A program made the translations under genes and the position numbers. This document shows, piece by piece, positions 56,960 through 64,000 of a DNA stretch of 64,000 nt. The first letter of the stretch is position 1; every line of letters starts with the position of its first letter. Source of the DNA: CALAED01 sp036555725 (GTDB lineage: Bacteria; Actinomycetota; Actinomycetes; Streptosporangiales; Streptosporangiaceae); contig DATBKU010000040.1 in the NCBI GenBank assembly GCA_036555725.1, positions 62,001 through 126,000 of the forward strand, given 5' to 3'. Below the pieces are notes generated by a model. The model was given only the letters and a program-made list of their open reading frames with translations. It did no database searches and had not been told where the DNA came from.

Positions 56960-56993
56960 GTACGTTGTACGTGACACCGTACGTACAACGTAC
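56960..56993. promoter_or_regulatory. 12-bp inverted repeat operator, TetR/diiron divergon
   Basis: GTACGTTGTACG (56960-56971) and CGTACAACGTAC (56982-56993) are perfect inverted copies; each is itself near-palindromic around GTACGT. A further partial copy (GTGTACGCCGTACGG) follows at about 56999-57013. The whole gap is dominated by GTAC motifs, giving several overlapping possible sites. Confidence 0.7.
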
Positions 56994-57032
56994 GTTTAGT
57001 GTACGCCGTACGGCGGTTTCGAGGGAGCGCCA

Positions 57033-58145
57033 GTGTCGACTCACGACCTTTACACCAGGCCCGTCGGGGAGCCCGGCTGGAATGTCAGCCTTGCCGGGGA
57101 CGCCAGGTTCAACTGGGAGTACGACGAGGGCCGCGACCGGCTGCTTGCCCTGTACCAGAAGGGCAAGGACAAGCAATGGGACTCCGTGAAGCGGATCGAC
57201 TGGGACATCGAGGTGGACCCGTTCGACGTCATGGGCGTCCCGGACCAGGCGATCGCCATCTACGGCTCGAAGTACTGGGACCAGATGAGCGAGGCGGAGC
57301 GAAAGGACCTGCGCCGGCACCAGGCCTCCTGGCAGTTCTCCCAGTTCCTGCACGGAGAGCAGGGCGCCATGATCACCGCCGCCAAGATCGTGGAGACCGT
57401 GCCGGACCTGGACTCGAAGTTCTACTCGGCCACCCAGACGATGGACGAGGCCCGGCACGTCGAGCTGTTCTCGAAGTTCGTGCACGAGAAGATCGGCATG
57501 GTCTACCCGATCAACAACAACCTGCAGGGCCTGCTCGGCGAGACCCTCACCGACTCGCGCTGGGACATGCCCTACCTCGGCATGCAGGTGCTCATCGAGG
57601 GCCTCGCGCTGGCGGCCTTCGGGGTGATCAGGGACATCGCGACCAAGCCGCTGCCCAAGCAGATCCTGGCCTACGTCATGCAGGACGAGGCCCGGCACGT
57701 CGCGTTCGGCCGGATGGCGCTGCGCGACTACTACAAGCAGATCTCCCCCGCCGAGATCAGGGAGCGCGAGGACTTCGTCATCGAGGGCTGCTACCTGATG
57801 CGCGACCGGATCCGCGGCTGGGAGATCTGGGAGAACTTCGGCATCGACCACAAGGACGTCAAGGAACTGGTCGAGAACTCCGACTACATGCGGATGTTCC
57901 AGAGCCTGCTGTTCAGCCGCATCGTGCCCTGCGTGCGCGACATCGGGCTGTGGACCGAGCGCGTGCAGCAGGCCTACGACGATATGGGCGTGCTCGACTA
58001 TTCGAAATCCGACCTCGAGACGCTCATGGCCCAGGACGAGGAGATCGCCGAGAAGATCGACGCCGCCCGCTTCCAGGCCGAGGAGGCCGAGCGCAAGGCC
58101 GAGGTCGACGCCGTCATCGCCGCCGAAGCCGACACAGCCTCCTGA
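57033..58145 (+). CDS. Ferritin-like diiron oxygenase-type protein
   Basis: 370 residues from the GTG at 57033 (GAGGGAG upstream). The diiron site pattern is complete: Glu in QFLHGEQGAM, the E-x-x-H-type pair in MDEARHVELFSKFVHEKIG, Glu in MQVLIEGLALAAFG and MQDEARHVAFGRMALRDYYK. Such two DEARH motifs place it with R2-like/ferritin-like monooxygenases of unknown substrate in actinomycetes. N-terminus WNVSLAGDARFNWEYDEGRD and an acidic helical tail (EEIAEKIDAARFQAEEAERK). It probably hydroxylates or desaturates a lipid or hydrophobic compound, needing an external ferredoxin or flavodoxin. Controlled by the divergent TetR. Confidence 0.85.
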   Translation: MSTHDLYTRPVGEPGWNVSLAGDARFNWEYDEGRDRLLALYQKGKDKQWDSVKRIDWDIEVDPFDVMGVPDQAIAIYGSKYWDQMSEAERKDLRRHQASWQFSQFLHGEQGAMITAAKIVETVPDLDSKFYSATQTMDEARHVELFSKFVHEKIGMVYPINNNLQGLLGETLTDSRWDMPYLGMQVLIEGLALAAFGVIRDIATKPLPKQILAYVMQDEARHVAFGRMALRDYYKQISPAEIREREDFVIEGCYLMRDRIRGWEIWENFGIDHKDVKELVENSDYMRMFQSLLFSRIVPCVRDIGLWTERVQQAYDDMGVLDYSKSDLETLMAQDEEIAEKIDAARFQAEEAERKAEVDAVIAAEADTAS

Positions 58146-58176
58146 GCCGCGAGGCACCGCAGGAGCGTCGAGCGGG

Positions 58177-58218
58177 ACGTGCCCGCAGCCCGGAACCGGC
58201 TCCGGGCTGCGGGCACGT
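58177..58218 (+). terminator. 17-bp perfect hairpin after the diiron gene
   Basis: ACGTGCCCGCAGCCCGG (58177-58193) pairs exactly with 58202-58218 across an 8-base loop. It lies between the diiron gene and the convergent SDR gene (stop at 58227) and probably works in both directions. Confidence 0.85.
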
Positions 58219-58226
58219 TAGGGGCC

Positions 58227-58997
58227 TCAGGCGGTCTTGATGAGGCCGCCGTTGATGGCGTAGTCGGCGCCGCAGACGCTGCGTGCTCGGTCGGAGGCGA
58301 GGTACGCGATCAGAGCCGCGACTTCCTCCGGCTCGGCGATCCGGCCCGTCGTCATGCCCATCATCTCGGGCACTTGTTCGAGGAAGTCAGGCAGGTCCAC
58401 ACCGGCATTGGCGGCCAGCTTTCCGCCGAAGCCGTCCGCCGACTCCCAGATCGAGGTACGGACGGGGCCCGGCGAGACGGTGTTGACGCGTACGCCTCGC
58501 GGACCGAACTCCTCGGCAAGGGCCTTGCTCAGCGCGGTCAGCGCCGCCTTGGCCACGTTGTAGGCCACCGGACCGCCGGACGGCACGCGCGCGCCCGCCG
58601 AGGATACGTTGACGATGGCGCCACGGCGGTCGATCAGGCTCGGCAGCGCCGCCCGAGTCACGCGCAGCGCGCTGTAGAAGTTGACGTCGAAGTTCTCGCG
58701 CCAGTGTGCGTCGTCCAGGGACAGGAACCCGCCGAGGTCGACGTCATCGCCGCCGCCGACGTTGTTGACGAGGACGTCGATGACGCTCGCCTCGTCGACC
58801 AGCCGGCCCACGCCCTCGGCCGTGCTCAAATCGGCGGACACCGGTATCGCGCCGGTCTCCTCGAGTTCCGTGGTGATCGTACGGGCGGCACCGACGACGC
58901 GCATGCCCTCAGCCACCAGGGTTCTCGTCACGGCCAGCCCGATGCCGCGGCTGGCGCCGGTAACGACAGCGGTCTTGCCCGAAAGGTGAAGGTCCAT
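58227..58997 (-). CDS. Short-chain dehydrogenase/reductase
   Basis: 256 residues from the ATG at 58997 (AGGAG upstream). SDR motifs: SGKTAVVTGASRGIGLAVTR, VLVNNVGGGDDVDLGGFLSL, VNVSSAGARVPSGGPVAYNV, the catalytic YxxxK in YNVAKAAL and VRVNTVSPGPVRTSIWES, with LASDRARSVCGADYAINGGL at the end. The NNVGGGD in place of NNAG is a variant of the oxidoreductase subfamily often annotated as beta-ketoacyl or gluconate-type. It follows the TetR at 59056 on the same strand (58-base gap) and is probably its target. Confidence 0.92.
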   Translation of the reverse strand: MDLHLSGKTAVVTGASRGIGLAVTRTLVAEGMRVVGAARTITTELEETGAIPVSADLSTAEGVGRLVDEASVIDVLVNNVGGGDDVDLGGFLSLDDAHWRENFDVNFYSALRVTRAALPSLIDRRGAIVNVSSAGARVPSGGPVAYNVAKAALTALSKALAEEFGPRGVRVNTVSPGPVRTSIWESADGFGGKLAANAGVDLPDFLEQVPEMMGMTTGRIAEPEEVAALIAYLASDRARSVCGADYAINGGLIKTA

Positions 58998-59055
58998 GAC
59001 AGCGACTCCTTTTTGGAACTTCGGGTACAAAAATTGGGCACGCCAAAGCAGATGA

Positions 59056-59634
59056 TCAGATCGCGTCGAGCAACGCGTCGATGACCCGGTGCAGCCGCTC
59101 CGGACCCTCGACGGTCTTGGCGACCACGCGCATGCCGACCACGGTGGTGAGGAGCAGGCTCCCGGTCGCCTTGGCGTCGCGGGCGCGGTCGAGCTCGCCC
59201 GCGCGCTGCCCCTCCTCGATCGCGGCCTGGAACGCCGCCTCGGTGCGATCGAACATGCGCCGCACCAGATCGGTGGCGTCCGGATCCACCCCGGCCAGCT
59301 CGGCCGCGGTGTTGACCGCGAAGCAGCCGCGGCGGCCGGCATCACCGAGATCCAGCTCGACGAGCAGCTCCAGGGCGCTGCGCAGCCGGGCCTTGACCGG
59401 GCCGGGCTCCTCCAGGATCGCGACCAGCTCCGCAGCCTGCGTGTCTCGGTACCGGCCCAGCGCGAGCTCGAAGAGCGCCCGCTTGCTGCCGAAGGCGTTG
59501 TAGAGGCTGCCGCGGCCGATGCCGAGCTCGTCGACCAGATCTTGGGGTGACGTCGAGGCGTACCCCTTCCGCCAGAACACCTCCATGGCCCTGTCCACGG
59601 CGGCGTCCGGATCGAACTGCTTCGGCCTGCCCAT
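59056..59634 (-). CDS. TetR family regulator (AcrR/YcdC-like, C-terminal TetR_C_16 type)
   Basis: 192 residues. Head: MGRPKQFDPDAAVDRAMEVF, WRKGYASTSPQDLVDELGIG, RGSLYNAFGSKRALFELALG. The ligand domain has RGCFAVNTAAELAGVDPDAT, the C-F-A-x-N-x-A-A-E pattern common in TetR proteins that sit beside an SDR gene. Such TetR-SDR pairs respond to electrophiles or quinones in other bacteria; here the pairing supports a similar inducible detoxification role for the SDR. A palindrome just upstream (59650) should be its operator. Confidence 0.92.
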   Translation of the reverse strand: MGRPKQFDPDAAVDRAMEVFWRKGYASTSPQDLVDELGIGRGSLYNAFGSKRALFELALGRYRDTQAAELVAILEEPGPVKARLRSALELLVELDLGDAGRRGCFAVNTAAELAGVDPDATDLVRRMFDRTEAAFQAAIEEGQRAGELDRARDAKATGSLLLTTVVGMRVVAKTVEGPERLHRVIDALLDAI

Positions 59635-59649
59635 AGCAACGACCGTAGG

Positions 59650-59663
59650 CGATTTTGTAATCG
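59650..59663. promoter_or_regulatory. Small palindrome before the TetR-SDR pair
   Basis: CGATTTTGTAATCG (59650-59663) has perfect 5-bp arms (CGATT/AATCG) around TTGT in otherwise G/C-rich DNA, 16 bases before the TetR start on the minus strand. A likely autoregulatory site. Confidence 0.45.
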
Positions 59664-59667
59664 AAGG

Positions 59668-60342
59668 TCAAATATCGCGGTCCACGCGGGTCAGGCGCCG
59701 TACGAGAGTTTCGTAGATCGGCACGATGTACTGCCGGGCGAACCGCCTGGCCTCGTCGGGTGTGTCCAGCGGGACGACGCTGGGCCGGGTGAGGACGAAC
59801 GACAGCGTGAGCCGTACGCCCATCTCGGCCGCCACCTCGATGGCCTGCGCGGCCCCGGCCGGAACCGGGGCGGCACCGTAGATCTCCGGGCGTATCACCG
59901 CCGCAACCTGCTCGCGGACCGCGGCCACCACCGGCCCACCGCGCACGGTCAGCCACGGCACGATCGACTCGGGCTCGGTCTCGAGCAGCCGGTTGAGCAG
60001 CGGATGACCGCACAGGTACTGCAGGCTGAACGCGATCGACTCGACGATGCGCGTCTCGGGGGTGGACTGCCCGGCGGCGGTGGCCGCGAGCCCGGACAAA
60101 AACCGCCGCACCTCGCGCGACAGCACCGCCTCGACGAGGTGCTCCTTCTTCGCGAACCGGCGGTAGATCGTGATGCGGGACAGCCCGCCGCGCCGTGCCA
60201 CGTCGTCGACGGTCGTGCGGCGCAGCCCGAAGTCGTTGAACTGGGCCAGCGCGGCGTCGAGGATGCGCTGAGTGAACTCGTCATCTTCGTCGATCAGCGG
60301 CGCGTCCCGTGACAGCGCCCTGCCCAGCAGGTCAAAGGCCAA
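59668..60342 (-). CDS. TetR family regulator of the AurF-like gene
   Basis: About 224 residues. TetR head: EFTQRILDAALAQFNDFGLR, RTTVDDVARRGGLSRITIYR, RFAKKEHLVEAVLSREV. The ligand domain has ETRIVESIAFSLQYLCGHPL and the end DEARRFARQYIVPIYETLVR. The start is uncertain: the frame is open to 60516, but upstream codons would overlap the operator at 60404 and the divergent gene; I prefer the TTG at 60342, which follows AAAGGGCGGG. An ATG at 60468 is the alternative and would give a 266-residue protein. Divergent from the AurF-like oxygenase and likely its repressor. Confidence 0.82.
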   Translation of the reverse strand: MAFDLLGRALSRDAPLIDEDDEFTQRILDAALAQFNDFGLRRTTVDDVARRGGLSRITIYRRFAKKEHLVEAVLSREVRRFLSGLAATAAGQSTPETRIVESIAFSLQYLCGHPLLNRLLETEPESIVPWLTVRGGPVVAAVREQVAAVIRPEIYGAAPVPAGAAQAIEVAAEMGVRLTLSFVLTRPSVVPLDTPDEARRFARQYIVPIYETLVRRLTRVDRDI

Positions 60343-60403
60343 CCTCGGCCCGCCCTTTCGCGGTCGGGGACTTGTGAGCCGAGTCTCGTACGGCGTCAAG
60401 TCT

Positions 60404-60430
60404 AGATACAAACGTACGAGTTCTGTATCT
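60404..60430. promoter_or_regulatory. Inverted-repeat operator, TetR/AurF-like divergon
   Basis: AGATACA (60404-60410) and TGTATCT (60424-60430) are perfect 7-bp arms with a 13-base spacer that itself contains AAC and GTT in symmetric positions. It lies 40 bases before the AurF-like start codon. On the minus strand TAGACT nearby could be the -10 of the TetR gene. Confidence 0.7.
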
Positions 60431-60469
60431 TCAATTCTAAGCTTGTCCAATAACTCGCGAGGAGACGGC

Positions 60470-61423
60470 ATGGCGACGCTCGCTCCGGCCGATGGCAGGG
60501 CGGAGATCCGGTGCAAGGACGGCGATCACACGCTGGAGCTGATCGACCGGGAGCTGGTGGCCGAGCGCCTGCTCAAGACCTCGCGCAAGCACTCCTACGA
60601 CCCGGACGTGGACGTGGACTGGGCCGCCGAGCAGGACCCGGACGTCTTCTACATGCCGCCGCACCTGCTGTCGCTGTACGAGACGCCGCTGTGGGACGGG
60701 CTGACGCATCGACAGCGGGTGGAGCTGTCGAAGCATGAGCTGGCGAGCATTACCTCCTTCGGCATCTGGTCGGAGCTGCTGCTCATGCAGATCCTGGTCG
60801 GGCACGCGTACCGCAACGAGTACGACAGTGACCACGTGGCGTACGCCCTCACCGAGGTGGCCGACGAGTGCCGTCACTCGGTCATGTTCGGGCGCATGAT
60901 CAAGACCATCGGGCTGCGGCCGATCCCGATGCGGGCCTTCGAGTACCACATGGCGAAGATGTTCGGCGGCGTCCACATCCCGCTGTCGATGTTCGCGGCG
61001 ACACTGGTCGTGGAGGAGTTCACCGACGCCCTGCAGCGGGTCACCTTCCCCGACGAGCGGATCCAGCCCCTCGTACGCGAGATCACCCGGATCCACGTGA
61101 TCGAGGAGGCGCGGCACATCAAGTACGCCCGCGAGGAGCTCAAGCGGCAGGTCGCGAGGGTTTCGGCCGGGCGGCGCCGGTTCGCCGCGCTCGGCCTGGC
61201 GCAGCTGACGTGGCTGATGCGCTCGCAGGTGATCCGCCCGTCCTGCTACGAGGCCGTCGGGCTCGATCCCAAGGTGGCGGCGAAGACGGCGCTGCGCAGC
61301 CCGCACCGGCGGCAGACCCTGCAGTGGGCGTTCCGGAAGTGCACCGGCTTCTTCCAAGAGGTCGGCTTCCTCGACGGCGCGGCCCGGAAGGTCTGGGTGA
61401 AGTCCGGCCTGCTCGCCGGTTAG
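60470..61423 (+). CDS. AurF-like diiron oxygenase
   Basis: 317 residues from the ATG at 60470 (GAGGAG upstream). Pattern of the AurF/DUF diiron family: SKHELASITSFGIWSELLLM (first Glu), LTEVADECRHSVMFGRMIKT (E-x-x-H pair), LVVEEFTDALQRVTFPDERI and IHVIEEARHIKYAREELKRQ (second set), plus the N-terminal KTSRKHSYDPDVDVDWAAEQ. AurF oxidises an aryl amine to a nitro group in aureothin biosynthesis; most relatives in actinomycetes have unknown substrates and many sit in lipid-catabolism loci. Control by its own divergent TetR suggests substrate induction. Its stop overlaps the opposing PPTase stop by 4 bases. Confidence 0.87.
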   Translation: MATLAPADGRAEIRCKDGDHTLELIDRELVAERLLKTSRKHSYDPDVDVDWAAEQDPDVFYMPPHLLSLYETPLWDGLTHRQRVELSKHELASITSFGIWSELLLMQILVGHAYRNEYDSDHVAYALTEVADECRHSVMFGRMIKTIGLRPIPMRAFEYHMAKMFGGVHIPLSMFAATLVVEEFTDALQRVTFPDERIQPLVREITRIHVIEEARHIKYAREELKRQVARVSAGRRRFAALGLAQLTWLMRSQVIRPSCYEAVGLDPKVAAKTALRSPHRRQTLQWAFRKCTGFFQEVGFLDGAARKVWVKSGLLAG

Positions 61424-62085
61424 GACCTGGTGGCGAACGAACGCTCCCGTACGACCGCGCCGGGCTGGTCGATGAGGGCGAGGCAGGCGGCGTAGCCAGG
61501 CCCGGGGGCGAGCGGGTGCAGGGTGACGCGGTCGACCAGACCGGTGCGGCCCGACCAGGCCAGCAGCCGCGGGGACGCCGCCGACGGCGACACGGTGATG
61601 TCGGTCATCGGCACCCGCAACCCGTCGCCGGTCGCCTTGACGATCGCCTCCTTGCGCGTCCAGTACGACAGGAGATCACCGCCGTCCAGCGACTCCCCGG
61701 GCGATAGCACGTGCCGTTCGATGGACTCGTCCAGCCGCTTGGTGGTGGCCTCGACGTCGACCCCGACGGGGCCACCGGCGGAGATCGCCACGGCCACCCG
61801 GTCGCCGGAGTGCGAGACCGACAGGTGCGGGCCGCCGGCGACGACGGGCGGACCGTGCGGCTCGCCGCAGGCTCGGCAGGCCCGGGTCAGCGGCACCCGA
61901 TCGGGCGGGATGTCCAGCAGCGGGCCGAGCATCAGCCGGGTCACCGCGACGCCGAGCGTGAAGCGGTCGCGATCCTCATCTCGCAGGTAGCGCGCCCGCC
62001 GGCCGCGCTCGACGGGGTCGAGCAGCGCCACATATTCCGGCCGTACGTCGGCCAGGGTCGCCCACCAGACCTCGCAGGCCTCCAC
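61420..62085 (-). CDS. 4'-phosphopantetheinyl transferase (Sfp type)
   Basis: 221 residues from the GTG at 62085 (GGGGG upstream); the open frame to 62154 is not needed. Sfp-type motifs: RDRFTLGVAVTRLMLGPLLD, ACGEPHGPPVVAGGPHLSVS (with a possible Cys pair CRACGEPHG), HSGDRVAVAISAGGPVGVDV (Mg-binding Asp in GVDVE) and SYWTRKEAIVKATGDGLRVP (W-x-x-K-E-A-x-x-K). The enzyme transfers phosphopantetheine from CoA to carrier-protein serines of polyketide, peptide or fatty acid synthases. No such synthase is in the window, so it serves genes elsewhere. Small for the family, but no motif is missing. Confidence 0.92.
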   Translation of the reverse strand: MEACEVWWATLADVRPEYVALLDPVERGRRARYLRDEDRDRFTLGVAVTRLMLGPLLDIPPDRVPLTRACRACGEPHGPPVVAGGPHLSVSHSGDRVAVAISAGGPVGVDVEATTKRLDESIERHVLSPGESLDGGDLLSYWTRKEAIVKATGDGLRVPMTDITVSPSAASPRLLAWSGRTGLVDRVTLHPLAPGPGYAACLALIDQPGAVVRERSFATRS

Positions 62086-62186
62086 ACAACCCCCAAAACA
62101 TCGACTGTCCCCGATGGTTGCAGCGAGGTACCTTAATCCGATAGTGGGGGCCAAACGGTGGGGGCTGTGGCGCGGGGAGTTTGCGG

Positions 62187-63998
62187 GTGGACACGGACGG
62201 GTCGAGCGATCTCCCAGGCCGGGCGGAGCAACTGCAACCAGACGATCCGACGGCGGTCGGGCCTTATCAGATCGTGGGCCGGCTCGGCGCGGGCGGCATG
62301 GGGGCGGTCTACCTCGGGCGGGCCGACGATGGCCAGGTGGTCGCGGTCAAGGTCATCCGGCCAGGGCTGGCCGAAGACAGGGCGTTCCGCGAACGGTTCG
62401 AGTCCGAGGTGCAGAACGCCAAACGGGTTGCGTCGTTCTGCACGGCAGCGGTGATCGGCAGCGGCGTCCACGACGAACGGCCGTACCTCGTCACCGAGTA
62501 CATCGACGGGCCCACGCTCTACGACCAGGTGGGCACGCAGGGCGCGCTGGCCCCGGGCACCCTGCACGGGGTGGCCGTCGGCGTCGCGGCCGCGCTCACC
62601 GCGATCCACGCGGCCGGGCTGGTGCACCGCGATCTCAAGCCGTCAAATGTGATCTTGTCGATGTCCGGCCCGCGGGTGATCGACTTCGGCATCGCGCGGG
62701 CGCTGGACGCCACGTCCTTCCACACCGCCACCGGCGATCTCATCGGCAGCCCGGGGTGGATGGCCCCCGAGCACCTGCTGCGCCAGCACGTCACGACGGC
62801 CTCGGACGTCTTCGCCTGGGGGTGCCTGGTCGCCTTCTCGGGGCGGGCCCGGCACCCGTACGGCGAGGGCGAGCCGATCGCCATGATCGCCCGCATCATC
62901 CACGGCGAGCCGGAGCTCGACGGGCTGCCCGGCAAGCTGGCTCCACTGGTCGAGGCCGCGCTGAGCAAGGATCCCAATGCGCGGCCCTCCGCGCAGCAGC
63001 TGCTGCTCGACCTGGTCGGCGGCGCCCCGCAGCGCATCAACACCAACGTCTCCCAGGTCCTGGAGGAGACGTGGCAGAGCCCCGAGCCGGACGCCGGCCA
63101 GACGCGGACCGACGAGCCCAAGCTCGCCGCCGGGCCCGCACCGTCAGCGCCCGCCGCGGCGCCTGTACAGTCACCCCCCGCCGGACCCGCACCATCAGCG
63201 CCGGCCGGGCCCGCACCGTCACCCCCCGCCGGACCCGCACCGTCACCCCCCGCGGCGCCTGCACCGTCACCGTCTGCCGCGGCGGACGCCGGACGGACTC
63301 AGCTGGACGACGTGCAGCCCGACACGATCCCGCGGCAGACGCGCGGCACGCTGCCCGCGCCGCCACCCGCCGACCTCGCCACCGACCCCGGCAAGCGCGC
63401 GAGCCGGGACCGGGCCGACGGGGGCGACCGCCGCCGCCCGTACGTCCTGGGCGGGGCGATCGCCGCAGCGGTCGCCGTGATCGCCGTCGTGGCGGCTCTG
63501 CTGGGCAACGGCCTGTTCTCCGGCGGCGGGAAGGCGAACGAGGGCTCGACCAGCGGCGCGGGCACTGATGTGCTCGCCCGCCAGGGGTTCACGCCGGCCC
63601 CGCTGCGGCCCGCGACCGATGTGGGTCGCCCAGTGACCGGCTCGTCGCTGGAGTTCACCGCGGGACATCCGCGCTGCGGCGGCAAGTCGTACGGCGGGCA
63701 GACCGCCCAGGGCCGGTTCTGCCTGGTCCCGGTGTCGATCCGCAACGTGGCCGAACCGACCGAAGGCCTCGCGCATCCGGTCAAGGTGCCGCGCGCCCGG
63801 CAGCAGCTCATCGACAGCGCCGGGGCCGCGCACACGCCGGTGCGGGTCAACGGCGGGTTCCTGACGAATGACACGCCGATCACGCCCGGCGGCATGATCG
63901 CGGGCGAGCTGGTCTTCGACGTGCCGTCCGGAGCGAACCCCGCGCAGTTGAAGCTGTACGCCTCCGCCACCGACAAGGGGGTCTCGCTATGGGTGTGA
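62187..63998 (+). CDS. Transmembrane Ser/Thr protein kinase with small extracellular domain
   Basis: 603 residues from the GTG at 62187 (GGGGAG upstream); complete, the stop being two bases before the window edge. Kinase: VGRLGAGGMGAVYLGRADDG, the Lys in VVAVKVIRPG, LVHRDLKPSNVILSMSGPRV, IDFGIARALDATSFHTATGD, GSPGWMAPEHLLRQHVTTAS. A linker of PAPSPPAG-type repeats follows (63120-63275, with matching DNA repeats), then one helix (GAIAAAVAVIAVVAALLGNG) and an extracellular immunoglobulin-like domain resembling DUF4352 (GRFCLVPVSIRNVAEPTEGL, VNGGFLTNDTPITPGGMIAG, ELVFDVPSGANPAQLKLY). The catalytic part closely resembles the kinase at 28458, suggesting duplication with sensor exchange. Confidence 0.92.
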   Translation: MDTDGSSDLPGRAEQLQPDDPTAVGPYQIVGRLGAGGMGAVYLGRADDGQVVAVKVIRPGLAEDRAFRERFESEVQNAKRVASFCTAAVIGSGVHDERPYLVTEYIDGPTLYDQVGTQGALAPGTLHGVAVGVAAALTAIHAAGLVHRDLKPSNVILSMSGPRVIDFGIARALDATSFHTATGDLIGSPGWMAPEHLLRQHVTTASDVFAWGCLVAFSGRARHPYGEGEPIAMIARIIHGEPELDGLPGKLAPLVEAALSKDPNARPSAQQLLLDLVGGAPQRINTNVSQVLEETWQSPEPDAGQTRTDEPKLAAGPAPSAPAAAPVQSPPAGPAPSAPAGPAPSPPAGPAPSPPAAPAPSPSAAADAGRTQLDDVQPDTIPRQTRGTLPAPPPADLATDPGKRASRDRADGGDRRRPYVLGGAIAAAVAVIAVVAALLGNGLFSGGGKANEGSTSGAGTDVLARQGFTPAPLRPATDVGRPVTGSSLEFTAGHPRCGGKSYGGQTAQGRFCLVPVSIRNVAEPTEGLAHPVKVPRARQQLIDSAGAAHTPVRVNGGFLTNDTPITPGGMIAGELVFDVPSGANPAQLKLYASATDKGVSLWV

Positions 63999-64000
63999 GA

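Noticed and set aside
61420..62085. Secondary-metabolite gene cluster anchored by the phosphopantetheinyl transferase
   Set aside because: No polyketide, peptide or terpene synthase lies in the window; the enzyme alone does not indicate a cluster.
63120..63275. Tandem repeats in the last kinase
   Set aside because: They encode a PAPSPPAG-type linker in frame; protein low complexity explains them.
1..64000. tRNA, rRNA, insertion sequences, integrases, prophage genes
   Set aside because: None recognised on reading both strands; no transposase motifs, tRNA cloverleaf ends or rRNA signatures were seen.

Overview
The window is about 70% G+C or more, with strongly G/C third codon positions, frequent GTG starts and several leaderless promoters. 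Together with paired DUF5753/DUF397-type genes, a large mce operon, Ser/Thr kinases with extracellular domains, an HU protein with a lysine-rich tail and a RIO1-type kinase, this points to a filamentous actinomycete. The kinase and Crp-cyclase architectures look like Streptosporangiales (Actinomadura/Nonomuraea-like); that placement is inference. I saw no rRNA, tRNA, insertion sequence, prophage or CRISPR array. Genes were called by reading protein families from memory; no search was run.

Layout. 1-9.4 kb: a LemA fragment, a Crp-type regulator fused to a cyclase-like domain, a secreted GH3 beta-xylosidase-like enzyme with its own promoter, a TetR/FAD-monooxygenase divergon with four operator-like sites, HU, and small membrane and VOC proteins. 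9.4-17.5 kb: DUF4253, HAD, a scar where a divergent ATPase/XRE-DUF5753 pair has lost both N-terminal halves, DUF397, Uma2, a YceI/MarR divergon, a SET-domain protein, an LPG-synthase-like membrane protein and a small secreted barrel protein. 17.5-24.7 kb: a secreted Asp-box propeller, then a tight three-gene operon (degenerate M23-like protein, six-helix ferric-reductase-like protein, NuoF-ferredoxin fusion) that looks like a transmembrane NADH-driven electron conduit. 24.7-38.7 kb: CBS protein, ung, lhgO, a broken acyl-CoA synthetase, a kinase with a Tol-type propeller, an RHH + Doc-like/Clp-N gene pair, quinone oxidoreductase, RIO1 kinase, DUF899, a MocR/gamma-family PLP divergon and a TauD dioxygenase.

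38.7-48.2 kb is a minus-strand mce lipid-import operon: two YrbE permeases, six Mce proteins and an Mce-associated protein. It is almost entirely translationally coupled and is preceded by a structured leader and a 15-codon reading frame. 48.4-62.1 kb is a probable lipid or hydrophobic-substrate catabolism region: a wall lytic protein; TetR-SDR-acyl-CoA dehydrogenase-MFS; TetR; a Baeyer-Villiger-type monooxygenase divergent from a TetR; a TetR divergent from a ferritin-like diiron protein; a TetR-SDR pair; a TetR divergent from an AurF-like diiron oxygenase; and a phosphopantetheinyl transferase. Most regulator-target pairs have a visible inverted-repeat operator. A second kinase closes the window.

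The most unusual signals are: (i) a structured intergenic element present twice (25.9 and 33.0 kb), with a 35-nt core 31/35 identical and stem arms that differ by paired compensatory changes; (ii) the RHH/Doc-like-ClpN pair with a perfect palindrome over its start codon; (iii) the M23-like/ferric reductase/NuoF-ferredoxin operon; (iv) the ATPase/DUF5753 deletion scar; (v) the mce leader with crossing inverted repeats; and (vi) tandem operator arrays with an exact 14-bp period at two unrelated TetR divergons.
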